This document shows positions 24,175 through 31,902 of a stretch of 39,027 nt of DNA, one piece after another. Numbering within the stretch: the stretch's first letter is position 1; every line of letters begins with the position of its first letter. The stretch lies in the NCBI GenBank assembly GCA_900769875.1, contig CAAGII010000220.1, positions 1 to 39,027 on the forward strand, given 5' to 3'. This DNA comes from Clostridia bacterium (lineage in GTDB: Bacteria > Bacillota > Clostridia > Christensenellales > Aristaeellaceae). Under the pieces are notes generated by a model that was not told where the DNA came from, did not search any database, and worked only from the letters and a program-made list of their open reading frames with translations. The translations under genes and the position numbers were made by a program.

Positions 24175-24765
24175 ATGAGCCTGACAAGCAATGAGCTGAG
24201 CGCTCTCGGCCTGCCTGATGCAGCCGTGGAGCGCGTGCTGCTCCTGCATGAGGAGAGCCTTGCTTCCCTTACGCAGGAGCGCGATGCGTGGCGCGAGGCA
24301 GCCGCGCAGCTGGACGCGGTCACGCGCGAGCGGGACGAGCTGACGCAGCAGCTCGCCGCGATGCGCGTATCGCTGGAGGAGGAGCAGCGCCTGCGCGCGG
24401 AGGAAGCCGCGCAGCGCGAGGCGCGCGACACGGCGCAAAGGGAGGCGGAAATGCGCAGAGCCGCCGAGGAGGCCCTGCTTGCGCGGGGCGCCAATCCCAA
24501 GGCCGCGCCGCTGCTGGCAAGGTGCCTGCCCCCTGACGCCCTGTCCGCAAAGGACGCGTCCGGCAACATGGACGCGCTGCTTGACGCGCTGAATGCGCAG
24601 TATCCCGATTTCTTCCAGCCGCCCCGCACCGTCGGCACGCCGCAGATTTCGCCCCCCGCTGCGCCGCAGCCCACGCTCACGGCGCAGGATCTGCAGCGGA
24701 TGAGCGAGGAGGAAATCAACCGCAACTGGCAGACCGTGAAGCAGGCGCTCCGCGCAGCCCGCTGA
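24175..24765 (+). CDS. Phage scaffolding protein-like
   Basis: 196 residues. Residues 15-110 are a long, highly charged coiled coil rich in Glu, Ala, Arg and Gln (REAAAQLDAVTRERDELTQQ and on), followed by a helical region, a Pro-rich linker near 155-170 and a short helical C-terminus (MSEEEINRNWQTVKQALRAA). This build, and the place directly before the coat gene, match gp20-type scaffold proteins that template capsid assembly. GGAGA precedes the ATG. It is first in the operon behind the SOS box. No protease gene lies upstream, which many scaffold/coat systems have. Confidence 0.78.
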   Translation: MSLTSNELSALGLPDAAVERVLLLHEESLASLTQERDAWREAAAQLDAVTRERDELTQQLAAMRVSLEEEQRLRAEEAAQREARDTAQREAEMRRAAEEALLARGANPKAAPLLARCLPPDALSAKDASGNMDALLDALNAQYPDFFQPPRTVGTPQISPPAAPQPTLTAQDLQRMSEEEINRNWQTVKQALRAAR

Positions 24766-24841
24766 GTCCCCGCCCCCACGCGCGGATGCGTCGATGCCGC
24801 GCGAAGCAATCAACTCCCACGCACCATGAAAGGAGGCCGCC

Positions 24842-25648
24842 ATGGCCATCACGCAATTCATTCCCAAGGTATGGAGCGCACGGCTCCAGGATAGTCTGCA
24901 CAAGCAGCTGGTGTTCGGCGCGCTGTGCAACCGCAACTGGGAGGGCGACATCGCCCAGTACGGCGACACCGTGCACATCAACAACCTTGCCGATATCACC
25001 GTCAAGGCGTACACGCCCGGCAGCGATATCGACGACCCCGAGCAGCTCAAGGGCTCGGATACCACGCTGGTCATCAACCACGGCGCTTACTACAACTTCT
25101 ACCTCAGCGACGTGGACGCCGCGCAGGCACGCAGCGACCTGATGGACGCCGCCATGCGCAACGCCGCGCAGAAGCTTGCCGAGGATACCGAGCAGTACAT
25201 TCTCGGCGTCATCCGCGAGGGCGCGGGCACCAAGGCAAGCGGCGCCATGCCCTCTGGCGGCGCGTATCAGCTGATTGTGAACATCAAGACCGCGCTGGAC
25301 GGGAAGAACGTTCCCCGCACCGGGCGCAAGCTGGTGATGCCCTCCAGCGTGGAGGCGGAGCTTCTGCTGGACAACCGCTTCGTCACCGGCAACGGCGCGT
25401 TCTCCGAGGGCGTGCTCGCGGAGGGCGCGGTGGCGCGCGCCGCCGGGTTTGACATCTACATCAGCAACGACCTGAGCAGCGAGGTCGTCGCCATGACCGC
25501 CGACGGCGTGACCTTTGCCCAGCAGATCGCGCACATGGAAGCGTACCGCCGCGAAAAGGGCTTCGACGACGGCGTGAAGGGCCTGAGCCTGTGCGGCGCC
25601 AAGGTCGTGATGCCCGACTGCGTGTACCTCTATACCATCACCAAATAA
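24842..25648 (+). CDS. Major capsid protein, HK97 fold, P22-coat-like family
   Basis: 268-residue coat protein. The N-terminal part (FIPKVWSARLQDSLHKQL, then GDTVHINNLADITVKAYTPG) and the spine region (LSDVDAAQARSDLMDAAMRN, AQKLAEDTEQYILG) are the pattern of the P22-coat-type capsid proteins of siphophages in Bacillota. The insertion domain is absent or small, as the protein is short. AAAGGAGG gives a very strong ribosome site. A hairpin follows that may favour high coat-protein levels relative to downstream genes. Confidence 0.9.
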   Translation: MAITQFIPKVWSARLQDSLHKQLVFGALCNRNWEGDIAQYGDTVHINNLADITVKAYTPGSDIDDPEQLKGSDTTLVINHGAYYNFYLSDVDAAQARSDLMDAAMRNAAQKLAEDTEQYILGVIREGAGTKASGAMPSGGAYQLIVNIKTALDGKNVPRTGRKLVMPSSVEAELLLDNRFVTGNGAFSEGVLAEGAVARAAGFDIYISNDLSSEVVAMTADGVTFAQQIAHMEAYRREKGFDDGVKGLSLCGAKVVMPDCVYLYTITK

Positions 25649-25660
25649 CAGGCAGGATGC

Positions 25661-25686
25661 GGGCCGGATGCATGGGTATCCGGCCC
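25661..25686 (+). promoter_or_regulatory. Hairpin downstream of the capsid gene (attenuator or mRNA stabiliser)
   Basis: Perfect 9-bp stem GGGCCGGAT/ATCCGGCCC with an 8-nt loop, followed only by GTTTCC, so probably a leaky terminator or 3' stabilising element rather than a full stop. Confidence 0.55.
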
Positions 25687-25708
25687 GTTTCCGAAAGGAA
25701 GTGACACC

Positions 25709-26158
25709 ATGCAGATATCCGTAGGCGATGTGATGCGCGAGGTGCGCAACTATTTCCCGCATCAGCGGCTGGACGGAACGTTTGAAATCATTCGCGGCTG
25801 CCTGACCCCGCAGGAGCACCTGCTCCCGGGCGACTGGGTGGCCATCGGCGGCTCGCGCCGCAACGACGGCGTGTACTGTCTCGCGGACGGCTGCATGCTC
25901 CCGGACGCGAGGGACGAGCGCTTTGAGGGCACGGTTTGGCTGCTCGCGCCTCCTCCCGCGTTTCTGAGCCTGTGCGGCGAGATCGCCGCGTGGGCAGCCA
26001 CGCAGGGCGCGTGCCACGCAAGGCGCGAGAGCTTTGGCGCCTACAGCGCCGAGGCGCTCACCGACGCATACGGCGTGCCCATGACCTGGCAGGCGGTGTT
26101 CGCCTCCCAGCTTGTGCCCTACCGGCGCATGTTCACGGGGGTGAAGCTGGCATGCTGA
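25709..26158 (+). CDS. Putative head-tail adaptor
   Basis: 149-residue protein with no motif I can name with certainty. By position directly after the coat gene, and by size, it should be the first connector (Ad1/gp6-like) protein. It contains a beta-rich first half (YFPHQRLDGTFEIIRGCLTP, WVAIGGSRRNDGVYCL) and a helical second half (LSLCGEIAAWAATQGACHAR). GGAAG precedes the ATG; its stop overlaps the next start (ATGCTGA). Normally this protein docks on a portal, but no portal gene is visible here. Confidence 0.6.
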   Translation: MQISVGDVMREVRNYFPHQRLDGTFEIIRGCLTPQEHLLPGDWVAIGGSRRNDGVYCLADGCMLPDARDERFEGTVWLLAPPPAFLSLCGEIAAWAATQGACHARRESFGAYSAEALTDAYGVPMTWQAVFASQLVPYRRMFTGVKLAC

Positions 26159-26496
26159 GAGATTTTCTGGAGGCGTTCACGCGCCTTCGCCGTCACGCGG
26201 AGCCCGACGGCCTCGGCGGCACGTTCAGCACTTATACGGAGGGCGAGCGCTTTGAAGGCGGCGTGGCAAGCCGCGACGGCGCGCTGACGGAGCCCGGCAC
26301 GCTGCAAACCCTTGTGACCACGCAGGTGCTCGTGCATGAGCCCGGGCTGGATCTGATGCCGGGCGATCGGATCCGCCGCGTGCGGGACGGCGCGGAGTTC
26401 CGCGTGCTGGGGCACAGCGAGGACATGCATACCCCCGCGTGCGCGCGCCTTCAGTATGCGCAGACGCCCGTGGAAAGGCTGGTGACCGCGCCATGA
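26152..26496 (+). CDS. Putative head-closure (stopper) protein
   Basis: 114-residue protein, Arg/Glu-rich, with the compact beta-barrel-like pattern of head-closure proteins (GGTFSTYTEGERFEGGVASR, LMPGDRIRRVRDGAEFRVLG). It is the second small gene after the coat gene, the position of SPP1 gp16-like stoppers. The ATG overlaps the previous stop. Assignment is from order, length and beta pattern. Confidence 0.6.
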   Translation: MLRDFLEAFTRLRRHAEPDGLGGTFSTYTEGERFEGGVASRDGALTEPGTLQTLVTTQVLVHEPGLDLMPGDRIRRVRDGAEFRVLGHSEDMHTPACARLQYAQTPVERLVTAP

Positions 26497-26885
26497 AAGC
26501 CACACTGCTTGCCCTGACGCTGGAGCGGCTGCTTTCGCAGACAGGGCTGAGCGTCTACGCGGAGGGCGAGGTGCCCGAGGGCGCGACCTATCCCTACGTC
26601 GCGTGGAGCGCGCGCATCCTCGGCAGGTGGGACGACCACACCGTCTCGGTGTCGTGCCTGACCCAGCACGATTATCAGGGCTGCCTGAGCATGGCGGAAA
26701 CGCTGCGCCGTCTCATCCCGGACGCGGGTCTGCTCGTGCCCATGGGCTGCGGCTACGCGCTTTTCTGGGTGCGCGAGGGAAGCGTCCGGCGCGAAAAGCT
26801 GCCCGGGCACATCACCGCGTGCCACATGGAGCTTGGAATGCGCCTGTACGAGGCGGAGGACGAGGAGGCGATGCAGGCATGCTGA
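26493..26885 (+). CDS. Putative tail terminator/neck protein
   Basis: 130 residues: MKATLLALTLERLLSQTGLS, VPEGATYPYVAWSARI and VSVSCLTQHDYQGCLSMAET fit tail-terminator (gp17/gpU-like) proteins, which cap the tail tube and join it to the head. Position just before the tube gene agrees. Starts at the ATGA overlap with the preceding gene. Called by order and general fold. Confidence 0.6.
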   Translation: MKATLLALTLERLLSQTGLSVYAEGEVPEGATYPYVAWSARILGRWDDHTVSVSCLTQHDYQGCLSMAETLRRLIPDAGLLVPMGCGYALFWVREGSVRREKLPGHITACHMELGMRLYEAEDEEAMQAC

Positions 26886-27478
26886 GCAGCTGTCACACAG
26901 GCATGCCGGAGCGGCTGCTGCTGGGCGCGGGGCTGTTCCTGACAGGATTTGACCCGGGCGCATCCGGGAGCGCGGGCGAAATGCGCCGCCGCCTTGTCTC
27001 CGCCGTCCGCACAGGCGAGGGCGTGCTTGGCGCGACGCGGGGCGGGGGCACGTTCAGCTGCGTTCCGATGCTGCGCAGTCTGGAGGAAGGCGCGCGGCGC
27101 ACGCCGTCGATGGGCAGCATGCTCCTGGACGGCTGGCTGGTGCGCATGACGGGCACGCTGGTGGAGATCACTCCCGACACGCTCGCGTCGCTCCTGCCCG
27201 GCGCGGCGATCGCGCGTCAGGGCTGCGTCAGCACCCTGACGCTGCGCAGCGACATCGCGGAGGAGGACTTTCTTCCCACGCTCTGCTGGATCGGGGACAC
27301 GCCGCGCGGCTTCGTGCTCATCGAAATGACCGCCGCGCTGAACCTTGCGGGCGCGCAGCTGATCACGCGCGAGCACGGCGAGGGCGAAATGCCCTTTGTC
27401 TTTCAGGCGCACAGCGCCTCATGGGAGGATGAGGACGCGCCGGTGCGCATGCTGTTTTTCACGGAGGAGGACGCATGA
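26879..27478 (+). CDS. Putative major tail (tube) protein
   Basis: 199 residues, largely beta-rich with an early Gly/Ser region (LFLTGFDPGASGSAGEMRRR), then regular strands (GWLVRMTGTLVEITPDTLAS, GFVLIEMTAALNLAGAQLI). This is the position and size of siphophage tube proteins. It overlaps both neighbours (ATGCTGA start; stop within the next ATG). The terminal domain PFVFQAHSASWEDEDAPVRM resembles tube C-termini. Confidence 0.68.
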   Translation: MLSSCHTGMPERLLLGAGLFLTGFDPGASGSAGEMRRRLVSAVRTGEGVLGATRGGGTFSCVPMLRSLEEGARRTPSMGSMLLDGWLVRMTGTLVEITPDTLASLLPGAAIARQGCVSTLTLRSDIAEEDFLPTLCWIGDTPRGFVLIEMTAALNLAGAQLITREHGEGEMPFVFQAHSASWEDEDAPVRMLFFTEEDA

Positions 27479-27840
27479 AGCTTGGCGAGATGAACACCCA
27501 GCAGCTGCTGGACGCGCTGTGCAGCCTGACCCCGCCGCTGTGCCGCATCGCGGAGGATCCGCGCACGACGGAGGCGATCGGCGCGCTGTGCGCAGCGGAG
27601 CTTGTCTCGCTTGCGCCCGTGCGCGCGGCGGGCGTCATCCTTCGCCAGCTCACGCCGCTGCTGCTCCGGCGGCACCGGGAGGATATGCTGCAGGTATTGT
27701 CCATCCTCACCGGCAAGGCGGCAGAGGAGCTGCTCGCGCAGAACGGGCCGGACACGGCAGGGGAGGCCGCCGCCTGCGTGGATGAGACGCTGCTGCGTTT
27801 TTTCGCCTCTGCCGCCGGTACGGAGCAGCCTGCGTGCTGA
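27475..27840 (+). CDS. Tail assembly chaperone, upstream frame (gpG-like)
   Basis: 121-residue helical protein located between tube and tape-measure positions, exactly where tailed phages place the G gene. It contains a slippery heptamer near its 3' end and is followed in the -1 frame by the next gene. These chaperones bind the tape measure and recruit tube subunits. A fully helical composition (QLLDALCSLTPPLCRIAEDP, LTPLLLRRHREDMLQVLSIL) fits. Start overlaps the tube stop. Confidence 0.7.
   Translation: MKLGEMNTQQLLDALCSLTPPLCRIAEDPRTTEAIGALCAAELVSLAPVRAAGVILRQLTPLLLRRHREDMLQVLSILTGKAAEELLAQNGPDTAGEAAACVDETLLRFFASAAGTEQPAC
27798..27804 (+). promoter_or_regulatory. Programmed -1 frameshift site T TTT TTC
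   Basis: The heptamer lies in the correct frame (codons CGT TTT TTC of the upstream chaperone). A -1 slip leads, with no stop, into the next frame and gives a fusion of 110 plus 93 residues (203 in total). This is the conserved G/GT arrangement of tailed phages. Confidence 0.7.
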
Positions 27841-28085
27841 CCGTGCTTGGCGGCCTGCAGCGGCGTGTTGATATGGACGCGCTGTCGGTGCTGCTCCTTG
27901 CGCAGGAAAGGCGTGAAGCGCAGCGCGCGTGCGTCGCAGGGCTCCTGTACGCGGCGGCGGCACGGGAGGGGGACGCCGTGCCCGGCTGCGAATGCCTGTT
28001 TGAAACGCGGAGAGACACCCGGGGCGGCGATCAGATCCGCCGCGCGGTGCTTCGCCGCCTGACCGAATGGAAAGGGGAGGAATGA
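27834..28085 (+). CDS. Tail assembly chaperone, downstream frame (gpT-like, made by frameshift)
   Basis: 83 codons from a GTG that overlaps the upstream stop (GTGCTGA); more likely this frame is the T part of a G-T fusion reached from the slippery site at 27798. Open frame without stops extends back to the heptamer. The sequence is helical (MDALSVLLLAQERREAQRAC, GGDQIRRAVLRRLTEWKGEE). T domains recruit tube subunits to the tape measure. Separate initiation at the GTG cannot be excluded. Confidence 0.65.
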   Translation: MLTVLGGLQRRVDMDALSVLLLAQERREAQRACVAGLLYAAAAREGDAVPGCECLFETRRDTRGGDQIRRAVLRRLTEWKGEE

Positions 28086-28088
28086 ACC

Positions 28089-28376
28089 ATGCCACAAATG
28101 AAGGACGCCGTTCGCCTGATCCAAAGCGCGGCGGCTTATGTGAACGATCTGGAAAGCGACGATATGTCCCACAGCAGCGCGTACAGCGCGGCAAGCGTGC
28201 CGCTGCCGTCCGCCGGCGCGGGGAGCGCGGATGCGCGGAGCGTATCGGTTCAGGCGCTGCGCGAGGCGCTCAGCGGCGTGACGGTGCAAATGGACGGCGA
28301 GGCTGTGGGCGAGCTGGTCGCGTCCAGCGTCAGCAGCGAAATCGGTCGCGCAGCGAGAGCGCGGAGGTTCGGCTGA
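28089..28376 (+). CDS. Miniature tape-measure-like protein
   Basis: 95 residues with an excellent ribosome site (AAAGGGGAGG). It lies where siphophages carry the tape measure gene, between chaperones and Dit, but tape measures normally have 600-2000 residues. The C-terminal end, MDGEAVGELVASSVSSEIGR and the basic ARARRFG, resembles the conserved C-terminus of many clostridial tape-measure proteins (dG-x-x-vG-x-x-v...IgRA). The N-terminal 45 residues are helical and Ser/Ala-rich. If it works as a ruler it would set a tail of only about 14 nm (about 0.15 nm per residue), so this may be a reduced or adapted tail. Confidence 0.55.
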   Translation: MPQMKDAVRLIQSAAAYVNDLESDDMSHSSAYSAASVPLPSAGAGSADARSVSVQALREALSGVTVQMDGEAVGELVASSVSSEIGRAARARRFG

Positions 28377-29167
28377 TGGTCGCGCGCCTGAGCGCCATGC
28401 TCGACGGCATCGCGCCGGACGCCGCCGCCCCGGACGCTGTGCTCGTCGACGTGATCGAAAACGCCCCGGAGGAAACCCTCCGCACCATGAAGCGCGGCAG
28501 CGCCGGGCTTTGCGTGACCGAAAAGCGGCGCGGCAGCCTGAGCGTGACGCTCTCCTTCGCGCTCCGCACAAGGAGCGCCCGGCACCGCGCGCAGGCGCTG
28601 GAGCAGCTGCGCGCCTGGGCACAGGGAAGCTGCCTGACCCTCGGCCACAGGCCCGACCGCCTTCTGCGCGTGCGCTGCACCTCTCTCCCAGCCATGGGCA
28701 GCGCGCTGTGCCACGCGGATACGGTGCAGACGGTGCTGACCGCCTTCGATGTGCCCTACTGGCAGCACGCGCACCTCTCCCGCCTGAGCCTTGAGGGCGA
28801 GGGCGCCGTGCAGGGCGCGCTCTATGTGCCGGGCACAGCGCCCGCAAGCCCGCTGTTCGTGAGCGTGCAGTCCCTGAGCGACGGGCAGGTGGACACGCTG
28901 CGCATCACCTGCAATGATACCGTGGCGGCCTTTGCGGGGCTTGCGCTCACAAGGGGCGATACCCTCACGCTGCGCTGGGACGACGCGGACAGGATGATCG
29001 CCCGCGTGCTGTCCCCATCGGGCGAGGAGCGCTCCGTGCTTGACTGCCTCGAGCCCGCCTCCCACGATCAGCTGCTGTGCGTCTGCGGCAAAGCCAGCAC
29101 CGTGCGCGTGGAGGGCGGGGACGCCGCGCTCAGCGCCGTCGTATCAGCAAGGGGGCGGTATCTGTGA
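28376..29167 (+). CDS. Distal tail protein (Dit-like)
   Basis: 263 residues, matching the size and position of SPP1 gp19.1/Dit proteins. The N-terminal half has VDVIENAPEETLRTMKRGSA and LSVTLSFALRTRSARHRAQA with DVPYWQH near 145, the typical Dit 'vPfwr' site between the belt and the galectin-like half; the C-terminal half is a beta-rich domain (VFVSVQSLSDGQVDTLRI). It forms the hub of the tail tip. The start overlaps the previous stop (TGATG). Confidence 0.8.
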   Translation: MVARLSAMLDGIAPDAAAPDAVLVDVIENAPEETLRTMKRGSAGLCVTEKRRGSLSVTLSFALRTRSARHRAQALEQLRAWAQGSCLTLGHRPDRLLRVRCTSLPAMGSALCHADTVQTVLTAFDVPYWQHAHLSRLSLEGEGAVQGALYVPGTAPASPLFVSVQSLSDGQVDTLRITCNDTVAAFAGLALTRGDTLTLRWDDADRMIARVLSPSGEERSVLDCLEPASHDQLLCVCGKASTVRVEGGDAALSAVVSARGRYL

Positions 29168-30468
29168 CGGTACGCAATCCGGGGCTTCTGGACGGGGAGA
29201 TGCGCGAGCGCTGCCGTCTGCATCCGCTGCGCCTGTCGCTGCAGGAGCGCATGCAGCCGCTCTCCACCGCGGAAATGACCCTGCCCCCGGACGATCCGGA
29301 GGTCGCGCCCGGCAGCTTTGTCGCCCTGTACACGCCCCGCGGCGAGATGAGCGTGTACCGCGTGGTGGAAGCAACGCTGGACTGCCGCACGAGCGTGCGC
29401 CGTCTGCGCCTTGAGCACGGCCTTTGCACGCTGAGCGACCACGCGCTGGTGGGCGAGCATGTGTACGAATATGCCGACAGCGAAATGGACGCAGCGCTCG
29501 CCGCCGCGCTCCCCCTGCCCGGCCTGATCACCGGGCCGGAGGGCTTGAAGGTGTACCTGCGCGCGAGCAAAAGCAACGCCGCCGCCATCGTGCGCAAAAT
29601 GGACATCGGCGACGAGGTGACCGTGCTTGAGGTGGACGACACCTGGTTCCGCGTCGCCTGCGGGGACGATACGGGCTGGGTCGGCCGCAGCTTTGTGCAG
29701 CTGTGCGAGGAAATCGTCGCGCCCAACGACATGCTGCGTTCGGTGCTTGCGGATCTGCTCACGCATCAGGGCGAAAGCGCCCTCTGGCAGTTGGGGGACG
29801 TGGAGGTGTACGTGCGCAACGGCTTCACCTTCCGCAACCAGAACCTGCTGGAGGCGCTGCTTTCCACCGCCTCCAGCGTGATGGAGGACTGCATGTGGGT
29901 GACCGATCAGCGCACCCTGCCCTGGACGCTCCATCTGCGCAGCCTCTCCGGCGGCGCGATGTGCGAAATGCGCATGGCGCGCAGCGTGGACAGCATGACG
30001 GTGACGGTGGACGCAAGCGACCTGTGCACCTGCATGTACCCGGTGGGGCTGGGCGACGTGGGCGTGGAAAACGTCAACGGCGGCGTGAACTACCTGCTTT
30101 CTCCGAAGGCCGCGGTATGGGGCAGGGTGGAGCGGCTCTACATCGACAGCAGGGAGGGCAACACCGTCACGCTCCTGTGCAACGCGCGCAAGGCGCTTCG
30201 GGCGCTGGAGGAGCCGCGCGTGTCGGTGGAAATCAGCGGCGCGGAGCTGAGCGGCGCGACAGGCGAGGCGCTCGACCGCCTGACCATCGGCAGGCTGTGC
30301 CGCGTGCCTCTGCCACAGCTTCACCGGACGGTGCAGGAGCGCATCGTCGAGCTTTGCTGGACAGACCTTGCTTCAGCGCCCTCGCAGGTGCGCGTCACCA
30401 TGGCCAACACGCGCCAAAACGCCGCCAGCATGCTGGCAAACGCCCACAGCCCGAAGCGGCTGATCTGA
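29164..30468 (+). CDS. Tail-associated (Tal/gp37-like) protein with inserted SH3-like domain
   Basis: 434 residues. The first 100 and residues 190-434 follow the Siphovirus ReqiPepy6 gp37/Tal type of tail-tip protein (SLQERMQPLSTAEMTLPPDD, YRVVEATLDCRT; LLEALLSTASSVMEDCMW). Between, residues 128-180 are a bacterial SH3-like module (LKVYLRASKSNAAAIVRKMD, then TVLEVDDTWFRVACGDDTGW), a fold that often binds cell-wall peptides. Insertion there suggests a wall-binding tip. The start GTG overlaps the Dit stop (GTGA). Confidence 0.78.
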   Translation: MTVRNPGLLDGEMRERCRLHPLRLSLQERMQPLSTAEMTLPPDDPEVAPGSFVALYTPRGEMSVYRVVEATLDCRTSVRRLRLEHGLCTLSDHALVGEHVYEYADSEMDAALAAALPLPGLITGPEGLKVYLRASKSNAAAIVRKMDIGDEVTVLEVDDTWFRVACGDDTGWVGRSFVQLCEEIVAPNDMLRSVLADLLTHQGESALWQLGDVEVYVRNGFTFRNQNLLEALLSTASSVMEDCMWVTDQRTLPWTLHLRSLSGGAMCEMRMARSVDSMTVTVDASDLCTCMYPVGLGDVGVENVNGGVNYLLSPKAAVWGRVERLYIDSREGNTVTLLCNARKALRALEEPRVSVEISGAELSGATGEALDRLTIGRLCRVPLPQLHRTVQERIVELCWTDLASAPSQVRVTMANTRQNAASMLANAHSPKRLI

Positions 30469-30484
30469 CAGGAGGTACAAAACC

Positions 30485-31900
30485 ATGCCAAACCCATCCA
30501 TGCCCTGGTACACAGACGACACGCTTCACGCGTCCGCCGTGCTGCGCAGGGCCTACAGCATTGATCTGCGCAAGCCCGTCAGGCGTCAGCGCGTGGACGA
30601 GGCGCTGGTGCAGGGCGACCAGCGCGGCTATCAGATCGCCCTGCGCCTGACGCGCGGCGAGGAAACGCTCGTGCGCGCGGAAAGCATCACGGGCTATCTT
30701 GTGCGCCCCGACGGGCAGACCATCGCGCTGCCCGGCATTTGGGAGGGCGAGGCCGCGCTCGTGACCCTCACCTCGGACTGCCTAACGGTGCCCGGGCACG
30801 CGCAGCTGCTCTGCCGCGCCGTCACCGACGGGGGCACCGTCGCAAGCACGGTGCTGGTGCTGGATTTCACCGTCATCCCCGGCGCGGGGGACGACGCGCA
30901 GACAGGCGGCGGCACGCTCGTAGCCACCGACGCGCTGCTTGCCGAAATCAGCCGCCTGGAGCAGGCATCGCAGCAGGCGGTCAGCGACGCGGATCACGCC
31001 ATCGCCTCCGCCGCAGCGGCCAGAGCAGAGGCGGAGGAAGCGGCCCGAACGGCGAATCAGGCGGCGGAAGCGGCCACGGAGGCCGCAGGCAGCGTGTCTG
31101 ACGCGCTTTCCGCCATCCTGCCCGTGCTGGATACGCGCGCCGGCGCGCTTGTGATGACAAGCCCCGAGGCGTCCTCCGTCACCGTGCATGCGGACGGTGA
31201 GTCCGCGCTGCTGCCCCGTCTGACCATGGACGAGGCCGCCGTGCCCGGGGGCACGCCCTCGCCCGACCATGAGATTGTCTTTCCCGCGCTTGACGCGCTT
31301 TCGCTGACCGTCAACGGCGACACCGTCAGCATACCGCTGCCCTCGCCGTGCGTGGGCGGCTACATCGACTGGAAGCGCGGCAAGTATGTGCAGACGCATG
31401 TGCTGGATGTGTACGACGATTCGATCGTCTACAAGCGCATCGTCCAACCGGCGCTGATGATCTACTCCTGCGACGTGATCCATCAGGGCCGTCTGGTCGC
31501 CGCCAATATGCTGCGCGCCGTGCCGCAGAGCTACTTTTCCAACGCCGAGCCCGGCACCTGCTGGATCAGCGAAACGGGTCTTTTGCTGAGGCTGGTCTTT
31601 GACGGCGCGGACGAGCGCTTTCTCACCGTGAGCAGCTTCACGCAGTTTGTGCGCGAGCATCCGCTGGTGCTGCTCATCGCGCTGAACGAGCCCATCGAGC
31701 ACGACATCGCCCTGCCGCGCCTGAGCGCCCTGCCCGGGGAGAACACCGCCTCCTGCGCGGAAGGCGGCAGGCTCAGCCTCACCTACAACGCCCAGCTCAC
31801 CCATGTGATTGAGGATCTGTACGCGCGCCTCGCCGCGGCGCAAATGACAGACGCCGCCTCCCCGGCATATGCTGGAGATGGGGCAACCAAGGAGGAATGA
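30485..31900 (+). CDS. BppU-like baseplate/receptor-binding protein
   Basis: 471 residues. Residues about 12-130 match the baseplate upper protein N-terminal (BppU_N) beta-sandwich that anchors to Dit (LRRAYSIDLRKPVRRQRVDE, YQIALRLTRGEETL, LLCRAVTDGGTVASTVLVLD). Residues 155-205 are an Ala-rich coiled coil that likely trimerises. The remainder is a beta-rich tip that could hold the receptor-binding part. AGGAGG precedes the ATG. Length is modest for a host-range protein. Confidence 0.78.
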   Translation: MPNPSMPWYTDDTLHASAVLRRAYSIDLRKPVRRQRVDEALVQGDQRGYQIALRLTRGEETLVRAESITGYLVRPDGQTIALPGIWEGEAALVTLTSDCLTVPGHAQLLCRAVTDGGTVASTVLVLDFTVIPGAGDDAQTGGGTLVATDALLAEISRLEQASQQAVSDADHAIASAAAARAEAEEAARTANQAAEAATEAAGSVSDALSAILPVLDTRAGALVMTSPEASSVTVHADGESALLPRLTMDEAAVPGGTPSPDHEIVFPALDALSLTVNGDTVSIPLPSPCVGGYIDWKRGKYVQTHVLDVYDDSIVYKRIVQPALMIYSCDVIHQGRLVAANMLRAVPQSYFSNAEPGTCWISETGLLLRLVFDGADERFLTVSSFTQFVREHPLVLLIALNEPIEHDIALPRLSALPGENTASCAEGGRLSLTYNAQLTHVIEDLYARLAAAQMTDAASPAYAGDGATKEE

Positions 31901-31902
31901 TG

